From Epiperipatus broadwayi (lineage: Eukaryota; Onychophora; Udeonychophora; Euonychophora; Peripatidae), in contig JAQFVV010000442.1 of NCBI GenBank assembly GCA_028023455.1, forward strand, positions 324,001 to 388,000: a DNA stretch of 64,000 nt, given 5' to 3'. This document shows, piece after piece, positions 56,166 to 64,000 of this stretch. The notes under the pieces are model-generated. The model did no database searches and was not told where the DNA came from. It was given only the letters and a program-made list of their open reading frames with translations. Numbering within the stretch: the stretch's first letter is position 1; every line of letters begins with the position of its first letter. The position numbers and the translations under genes are program-made.

Positions 56166-56282
56166 ATTCACTCTTGGAGAATTCATAAAAAGTTTAAACA
56201 CCAGAAGTAACAGAGCTGGAGTGATGATTTATGAATCTGGGGTTCCAGAGTCCATTACCTACTAAGCCACACAAGATAAAAA
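56166..56282 (-). repeat. tRNA-like SINE, family 2
   Basis: On the minus strand it starts TGGCTTAGTAGGTAATGGAC, a good A box, and continues through GGAACCCCAG to an AGATTCATAAATCATC segment that may be a B-box remnant. It ends CTTTTTATGAATTCTCC. Best-preserved A box of the family. Confidence 0.5.
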
Positions 56283-56965
56283 ACCCTGTTGATAATGATT
56301 GATTTAAATCGGAGATCTTCAATCTTTTTTTTGTTTTCCAACCACTTTGACATATTTTGGAGAGATTACAATATGCTTATCACCCATCTAGCATAAAAAT
56401 TTAATAATGTTCTTACAGAACATAATTTTATTCAAAAATAACATTGAGAAGTAACCATGGAATAAGATTTAGGAAGGAACCAATACAAATACAAATATGA
56501 GTTATCATATTTGGAGACATGAAATAAAATTTAAAACTGAATTAATGCAAGAACAGGACTCATTATAATGTACATATTGTAATAAATATAATAACATAAA
56601 AATAAGAAATAATTGCATATTTATTTAATTATATATATTTATGAAAAATAAATGTTTAGTAGAAATTAGTTTTAAAGAGAGCCTTGTGCATGATGTTAGT
56701 TAATTAAATAGTATATGTTTAGTTTTAGTTTTGTCAAAAATAAACAAAGGTTTTCTCTTTCTTGTACATCCAAGCCATTTCTCTCCTTGGTCAAAAGTTA
56801 GTTCACAACACTGAATCCTGCTTCCATCAAATATGAAGTTGAAAAGGCTACCAGGATTTTTTTTTACTTTGCTACAGTTGAAGGTATCCTCTTTCATTGA
56901 AATTTATTTTACTCTGTGTCATATTTTAGTTGTAATAACTCTTCTTGCTACCTAATTTCAACTTC

Positions 56966-57175
56966 ACTTATATTAACATTAAATGGGGACTCCATCCATG
57001 AATCCACTTCCCAGTTGTTGATATTGTGAAAACAGGTTTCCAAGTCAAGTATGAGTGTATGAAGGTGACTACTTATATTAACATTAAATGGGGACTCCAT
57101 CCATGAATCCACTTCCCAGTTGATGATATTGTGAAAACAGGTTTCCAAGTCAAGTATGAGTGTATGAAGGTGACT
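56966..57175 (-). repeat. 105-bp in-frame tandem duplication in the hAT relic
   Basis: Two copies of a 105-base unit (56966-57070 and 57071-57175) differ at about one position. 105 is 35 codons, so the frame is kept and the product repeats HLHTLILDLETCFHN and WEVDSWMESPF. The near-identity shows it is much younger than the transposase decay around it. Confidence 0.9.
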
Positions 57176-57543
57176 ACTATGTGTTTTCAAGTCAATATCT
57201 GTAAGATCATCTTTGATTGACAACAACTTATGAAACTGATTTATTTCCTTATTCATCATATTTTGTCTAAATAAATTTCATTTATCAATAAATAGACAAA
57301 TTACTTTTCTGCATTCAATAAGAGTCATAATTTTTCCTTGTAGAAATAAATTAACTTCATTTAATTTGGTAAATGTATCAGCTGGATAAAAAAAATCTTT
57401 TGTGTATTTTTAATTTCTGGCACATATTGATTTCTTTTGTATTTTTAAAAAACTCTAAGATAGTCACATATAAATTTCACAAAACTTGAAAGACAGTGCC
57501 CTTTTGATAACCAGTGCACTTGTGTATGAAAAATTAATCAGAT

Positions 57544-57834
57544 ATATGATTCATTAAACAGGCAAAACTCTCTATGCGTATTGCCACTCAGTGCAAGCCA
57601 GACTAATTAATGGATGCTAGAAGGCTTGTGCATAAAATCCCTGTCTAGTGTCTACTCATCTAATATCCCCAGACTAGTTTCTGGCTTGTGGCCTTCATCA
57701 GTGAGAAGCATCCATTGATTATTCTGGCTTGCACTGAGTGGCAATATGTATAGAGAGTTTTGCCTGTTTTAATAACAGTTATAAACAAGCATAGGAAATG
57801 GTAATCATGTAATGTTTATTGACATATGATTCAT
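57544..57834 (+). mobile_element. Foldback element D (family ii) with hammerhead and duplications
   Basis: ATATGATTCAT at 57544-57554 and 57824-57834 brackets it. The left arm ends TTAAACAGGCAAAACTC, the right arm GAGTTTTGCCTGTTTTAA. One hammerhead is on the minus strand, and a right-side tail AAGCATAGGAAATGGTAATC ends near ATGTTTATTG. It splits the hAT transposase relic and so entered after that element had inserted. Confidence 0.65.
57665..57708 (-). ncRNA. Type I hammerhead ribozyme, family ii, in D
   Basis: Helix I TTCTCA/TGGGGA with wobble pairs, CTGATGA (57695-57701), helix II GGC/GCC around CACAA, GAAAC, helix III AC/GT, cleavage at GTC. The core is intact; helix I is weaker than in A. 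Confidence 0.6.
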
Positions 57835-59800
57835 CACAATCCTTACAAACTGCCTGAATACTCACATTTTTCCATTAGATTTAATTTTTTTAATTGCATT
57901 TTTGACAATTGTTAAAGATAAATGTAACTGGGGCTAGTATGCTTTGCAGCAAGATGTTTCCTGAGAATAATGCAATGGATTCATAATACATTTGGAAATT
58001 CTTTCTTCAAATGTGTCAAAAACCCTTAATAGTAGCCAACTATTGCTGTCACTCCATCCGTTGTGCAAGCAACTATATTTGTTAATGGTATGTTATGTTT
58101 TTTCAAAATAGGATTGAATTGTAGTATAAGTGGATCTACCTTTTGTATCCATAATAAGACTACTAGAAAACAGAATTTCTTCTTGCAGCAAATTATTTTC
58201 ATCAAAATAATGAACATATACCATTTAAAGAGAATTTTTATCAATAATTGATGATTCATCTACTTGCAGAGAAAATAATTTTGTTTAAAGCAGACAAACA
58301 AATTGCTTTTCGACATCAACAGCCATTTTGCCAATCCACTATCTAATTGTTATTATCACTAATCAACAATTTTTTCAGAATATCAGCTGGGTTCTAATAT
58401 ACCACTATCAATAAAGGTACTTCAAAACATGGTTTTAGTAACTTTTCTCCAATAGTAGGGGCTCCCCATATTTAGCAATAAGTTTGGATATCTGATAACT
58501 TGCCAGGAATCTCTTGGTTTTTCTTGAATACTTTAAAAATGTTAAGGTTATGTTATTATATTTTTTTTAATTGTTCATAAATATAATTAAAATATTGCAT
58601 GGACTTTTCACTTTTATTTTTGTATTTAGTATGAAGACATTTTTGCAATTGAGATGGTTACATTGCTTCATTAGAAAATGATTTTTAAAACAATAAGTTT
58701 ACGTTAGCATGGTTTCATTTATTGGTGATTCGATGAAACCATATACCAAATATTCAGTTGAATATAAATGAATAAACTTTTTCTTAGAAGGCATAATGAA
58801 AACTTGGATATACTCAGAAAATACACACAATTTTAACACAAAATTATTTTGCAAATGAACAATCAATTGAACTAACAGAATTCTATGTGCACATTATTGT
58901 GTCAACATCTACCAGATTTTTATGTCTTACATAACATATAGTGCCATCAACCAGATTATGTTTCACATTTTTAGAATTGAACATGTGACACTACAACACA
59001 CATTCAGACCAAAATTTTTAAATATTGACAATACTTTAAAATATACAAATTGAATTTAAAAAAATATACAAAACAGAATCATAAAACAAAGATGTAGTTT
59101 TTAAAAAATTAAATGAAAGTACTATGGCACTAAATTAATTACCACCCATCAAAAATCATAAAATGCTCACTGGTGAGTGCTATATCCCATGTTAAAAACC
59201 CTTGATTTAAATAATACAGTTTGTGGGTAAATGAATAATAATATTACAATAGGTCTAGATTAACCATGGGCAGATCTTTATGGTTTTCTGTATAGCACAC
59301 TTTCAATGTTAAAAATAATTTAAAGCATATTTTATATGTTCTAAATTAAAAAACAACTTATACTTAATATTTATTTGTAAGTTTGAATATCTATTTATAT
59401 GTACTATAGGTGTTTTTTTTTATTATCTATATTCAGTATTTTATTTATGATATCCATGTTTGGGTCAAAAATATGAAGAGTGAATGTTTACATAAATACA
59501 ATAAAATGAGAGGCTATTGGCAAAAAGAACATTAATATTTTAAATATTTTAAAATTTTGTGGCTCAATGTTTGTTTGGTAAGTAGTATCTTATAAGACCC
59601 ATTGCTCAAAAATGTTGCCCACGTGTAGTCTATATAAATAAAATTCCGTTAAATTAATTGATTTGATGAGCAAAAAAACTCTCATTAGCTATGAATGATT
59701 TCATCTTATTTTAAATTTAAAATTAATACTGGATTATCAATTTATTTGCAAATCAGTAAACGATTTAAAACGGCACTCTTATTGAGATTTTTCTTTTAGA

Positions 59801-59843
59801 GATAATCTCAAACTTAACAGCTAAGTTTAAGTTTGAGATTATC
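59801..59843. repeat. Perfect 17-bp hairpin
   Basis: GATAATCTCAAACTTAA (59801-59817) and its exact reverse complement (59827-59843), with a 9-base loop and a T run after it. Confidence 0.8.
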
Positions 59844-61719
59844 TTTTAATTAAATTACAAAGTGGCTTTGTTTTTATATTGAGCTTTTCTAAATAAGTAC
59901 GAATGAGTTTATAAATTTGAATCGGAGCTAAAATCAATGTAAAAGAATTCAGTAATTTAACATTTAGTTTGTGTTAAACTATGAAATATTGAGTTGGAAG
60001 CTTTTTTTAAAGGGGTTGCAATTAATCTTGATAAAAAAATATCCATTTTTTAAAAAAAAAAAGGATTTTGCTGAGAACCTTTAAAAAGCAGTTTCAATTT
60101 TGAATTGCTCTTTAATTTCTTATCAGATTAGAAATTTGTTTCCACCTTGTTCTTCAGAACAAAATGCTTTCGTTAGAGTAAAGGTTTGATATTTCTAAAA
60201 ATAAAATAAAATTAGATAGGACTTAAAGAAATTGTAGTTATAGTGCATTAATTTTTTGATTCAAAACAATATGGAAAAAAAATATTATGTATAATAGTCT
60301 ATTTTGGGTAAAACTTATAGCTATTGTTTGGTGAATTGTTTGGGGGGAAGGGACAATCAGATGAGATTACCAAGTAATGAATGAATGAGTAGTTCATATC
60401 TAATTCAAATTTTTTAGTTCTAAATTGTCTACCTAATTATGTTTATAGAATTTTAATGCACAACAAAATAAATCAAACTCAATCATAAAAGTCAAACTGT
60501 CTGATGGTGTTAATAATGTTCTAAAATGCTTTTCAAATATAAATTACATATCAATGATTAGTTAAACTTTCTGTTTAAAGGCTCGTTCGTCAAATTAACT
60601 AAGCTATATAAAGATCAAGCGATAAGACCTGTTCATTGTCTTGGTAATCTGCAATGTTTACCTTACCCTTTACATTTATTTTAGTAAACTTTAATGATCT
60701 ATTAGCAAAACTAAATTGCTCATTAAATTAATAGTTATCTCTTTTACCTTATAGTCGTTTTAGTTTAAAAAAAAGAAAAGTTTTATCCGACATAATAACA
60801 TGAGGTTGTGTGTGTGTGGGGGGGGGGGGGTTTCACTATAAAGTTGCAATTGAAAATTCTTAAAAATATTTTTTTTTAAAAAAACTGAACATCACATTTA
60901 CATTTTAAAATAGAAAGATAAATGTTTGAAACTGTACAGAAAATAAAAGATATTATTGCTGCTAACAAGTCGGCATCAATTTCTGGTGTCTATACATATG
61001 CCATTCTGAAAATTCATAACATTTTTACCATAATATGGAAAAGTATTTTATGATTGCTTTCTCCTGAACAGTTTTTAAATAATGTTTTGTTGTTGATATA
61101 ACTTTGATGCTCAATGCATTTTAAAAGTTCCTAGATCAAGCTAGACCTGGCACTTGTGGTATGACTTCTCTTCTTATATATATGACTGCAATCAGTTGTC
61201 ACCAATCAAGCAATGTCAGTTCTGCCTTACATGACTATTACTGATATAAGATATTTAGAATGAATAACTAAAATAAATGAAAGAAATATAAACCCTCCTC
61301 ATCAAGGATTATTATAAAGGATCAAATTTAGTATAGATTTAAAAATTAAAAAAATTTCTAAATTGTTTGTTTTTATTGCATTATTGTAACATTTTAATTA
61401 ATTATACAACAATAATCAAGATTAATTTAATGACTTCCAATATGACACTAGATTTTGCGGTCTTAAGTCGTATCTATCTATGTATGAAATTATGTTTTAC
61501 ATTGAATTGTTTTTTAAAAACTTTAATGTTTAAACTTGACATCTATCTCTATAACCAAAACTAGTAGTAGTGTTTGAAAAAAAACATACTTTGCAACCTG
61601 ATTAATGTAATCCTTAAAATCACCTCGTATAAAAACATGTAAAACATGATTGCACCTGCAACCCTTGCAATCAAATATATAATTCTATATAACTCAAAGG
61701 ATTAATAAAGATTGTTGAA

Positions 61720-61770
61720 TAATAATAATAATAATAATAATAATGATCGTGATGATGATGATGATGATAA
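61720..61770 (+). repeat. AAT/GAT microsatellite
   Basis: (AAT)n followed by (GAT)n. It could be the 3' tail of a lost LINE, since RTE elements here end in ATC/GAT repeats, but no element body is visible upstream. Confidence 0.8.
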
Positions 61771-63739
61771 TAAAAAGTAAAAATGAAAATTTAAAAAAAA
61801 TGAAATTAATTAATAAAAATGTAAATATCACTTCCAATAAAATTTTAGCAAAACTAAATACAAAAGACAATAATAATTTAAAGTGTCATTTATTTACAAA
61901 AAAAAAAAAGAGAATAATATAAAGAATGTATTAAATAATATTTTTATGAAGATAAACGTAAAAACAAAAGTAATTTTTTTAATAAGTTGTGAGAGTACTA
62001 TATGAGTCTCACCTAAAACAATTTGTGTTTCTTTGTGAATTTAACTGTGCCTATATCGAATCAACAGATATAAATAACTTACACCTATCTTAAGCTTTTC
62101 ATGTATCAGCTATATATATAAACTAGTTAGTATTAAAAGAATAATTCTAAAAATGAATAATTCTAGTTTATTTATACACACACATAGATAAATGTTTCTA
62201 ACTAATAGTATTTTTTTTTTTATTAATATAAAACTTGACATTTGACAAAGCCTTAAGTTAACATTGCATTTTTATCAGTTGAAACAAAGGAAATAAACGT
62301 TTGGGGTTCATTACAAATTGTATATTTTAAACAACAGAAAGCGTGAGTGTGATTATGTGATATGCTTGCAGAAATTAATCCAGTATAAAAACGAACTAAT
62401 ATTGTTATAACAATAATCTTCTATTTAGTTATCAAGGCAAAAAAGAAGATTCTGTAAATTTAAATGTGTTCGAAATTAGAACACATATCAAGGCAAAAAA
62501 GAAGATTCAATATTTTAAAACCTGCTTCAAGTAATTAATTTACTGCCTTTGAATATTATAAAGAACTATAAAAAAATAATCATTGTAATTAACAAGGTTA
62601 TAAAAGTTATCAACGTCTTCGAAATGAGTTTACAAAATATATATTTAAGAAGACAAAAATTTATAAAGATGTTCTGTGGCTAGATAATTTATGCCAGGGA
62701 TTTCTGCTGATGTTTTAAACCCGAACATGTAAATTTATTCCTATTTAATCAATGCCTAAAATATAATCATCGTAATTCTCATTTAAAAAGCTGCCTTAAT
62801 ATTGGAGTATTATATTGAAGAAGATGTTAAATATTTTACTATGCAAATATTTAAAAGAATGAATATCTGGATTGCCTCATCGAAGGATGATCAATGAACT
62901 TTATGTTTCAACATTCATCGTCATTTTATTTCGTCAAAGGAGGGATATAAAACCGTTATTCTTTCTTGTCTTGGATTACTTCATTGTGTATTTTAATAAC
63001 CCTTAAACTTTATTTCCTTTGTGGATAATTATATTTGCTTGGAAAAATTACTTTGTATATTAAAGTGGAGAACTGATAAGATGAACATTTTTTTTTTATT
63101 ATTTAATAAAATTTAGATGTTGATATTTTGATATATACTCTGATGAAAATGACGGCTGACTAAGATAAAAGTTTTTAAATTATTTCAATTTGGAAGTAAG
63201 TTTTATTATATTCCAAATTGAATCTTACATGACAATTAACATAATTTCTTTTTAAACATACATAATTAATATCAGAATACATTCTATTATTAATCTAGTG
63301 TGAATGGATGTTATCTTATATAGGCATATAACACACACTGAATCATTTTAATGACAATATGTAGATTTATAATGTATCGTGTATTATTTATTATACACAT
63401 GATTTTAAATTATATATATATGTAAATGATTACATTATTTTTTTTTTAATATTAAATAATTTATTAGTGTATATATATATAAGCACAGATTATAATTCTA
63501 AATTTTAATATTTTTATGTGATAATATTTTTGTTTTTTATTACGGATTAAAATGTGTTAAACTTGATTTTAAAATTAAACAGGTCTCGTTTGTTTATTTT
63601 ATTTAGTCGTTTTATAAAACCAATAATTATAAATATACATACTCACATATATATATATTGAATCAACTTAGTAATTTAATATTTATAAGAAAGTTATATA
63701 TAGCTTATACTAAATTTATCATTACTATGGGATATTTGT

Positions 63740-63950
63740 GGAAATGCCTGAAGAGAGTCGATTGCAAATTTCTACTCTGAGCTCAAATTCTGAGAGTAAC
63801 GAGGTTATTAATAGAGGAGTGAATTGGATTGTATTTTAAATCACATCATCCATGGCATTCTATAAGAAGACTCAAAGTCCGACTATAGGTAGATGCGACT
63901 TCCTCGAGTCCTGAAAAGGATCGTCCCATTATAAAGTGTTAAAATAATAA
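63740..63950 (+). repeat. Possible SINE-like repeat
   Basis: Less AT-rich than its surroundings, with CTGAGCTCAAATTCTGAG resembling a B box. Further blocks are GACTCAAAGTCCGACTATAG and CTCGAGTCCTGAAAAGGATC, and the end is an AATAATAATG run. No second copy is in the window, so this remains a guess. Confidence 0.25.
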
Positions 63951-64000
63951 TAATGATTGTAATTACTTTGAAAATATAGAAAGAATTTGTATTAAAAGCT

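Larger units (their letters stand above)
56700..58470 (-). pseudogene. hAT-superfamily transposase relic (SCAND3/ZBED-like)
   Basis: Read from high to low coordinates. An IFSLQVDESSIIDKNSL segment near 58270 carries a catalytic aspartate region. FDENNLLQEEILFSSSL (about 58180) comes next, then FKKHNIPLTNIVACTTDG (58035-58110), with its typical C-TDG motif. After the inserted foldback D come LHTLILDLETCFHNI and WEVDSWMESPFNVNI (56960-57200). Near 56770-56870 the C-terminal dimerisation block follows: TSYLMEAGFSVVN, stop, LLTKERNGLDVQERENL. hAT transposases cut and paste DNA with 8-bp duplications, and this type has been domesticated repeatedly in animals. Stops, shifts, a duplication and an insertion make it dead. 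No terminal repeats were found. Confidence 0.75.
58475..63730. other. Long AT-rich stretch, no gene seen
   Basis: Small features only: a hairpin at 59801-59843, a TG run with fourteen G near 60810-60830, an AAT/GAT microsatellite at 61720-61770, and a 22-base direct repeat at 62431-62508. No recognised protein or RNA gene. Confidence 0.55.

Noticed and set aside
63125-63175. CTGATGAAAATGACGGCTGAC as a hammerhead
   Set aside because: Helix II cannot form and no helix I partner is present.

Overview
The window looks like non-coding DNA from the nuclear genome of a very AT-rich animal, most likely an invertebrate. The evidence is the visible base composition, the many short homopolymers and TA runs, and a dense load of animal-type transposable elements: RTE-like LINEs, a Penelope-like element, a hAT relic and tRNA-derived SINEs. 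The sequence does not settle the species. A cnidarian, flatworm, arachnid or mollusc would all fit. I find no intact host protein-coding gene, rRNA, functional tRNA or CRISPR array. Nearly every readable protein segment is a decayed transposon, and the window could be intergenic or lie inside a long intron.

Layout. 1-400: hammerhead-bearing repeats of family i. 400-8900: AT-rich DNA with scattered SINE-like and foldback repeats. 8903-9430: an E-type hammerhead foldback element with 13-bp target-site duplications. 9430-10730 and 13033-15275: minus-strand RTE LINE copies, the second split by a 284-bp insertion. 16100-18560: a long palindrome and more family i repeats. 19220-20080: another RTE 3' fragment. 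22017-22476: foldback element A. 24190-26200: a decayed plus-strand RTE. 27345-30960: a decayed minus-strand RTE. 31500-33020: two SINEs. 35717-35935: a compound tetranucleotide microsatellite. 37135-37574: foldback element F. 39830-40300: a LINE endonuclease relic. 42290-43345: a direct duplication containing a possible terminal exon. 43610-46560: another RTE relic. 47225-49290: foldback elements B and C plus a small foldback at 48061. 54524-55850: two SINEs around a Penelope-like RT/GIY-YIG relic. 56700-58470: a hAT transposase relic with foldback element D inside it. The rest is AT-rich DNA.

The most interesting content is a set of short repeats that carry sequences fitting type I hammerhead self-cleaving ribozymes. 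There are three sequence families (i, ii, iii). In each, a CUGANGA box, a 3-5 bp helix II, a GAAA box, a tiny helix III, a UH cleavage site and a helix I can be laid out. Families ii and iii are foldback elements, some with two oppositely oriented ribozymes. They have a tail on one side only and are flanked by perfect 10-18 bp direct repeats, which points to retrotransposition. Paired base changes between copies preserve helices I and II. Hammerheads are known in Penelope-like elements and in retrozymes, and a Penelope-like RT/GIY-YIG relic is present here. I infer that these are non-autonomous relatives mobilised by such an enzyme.
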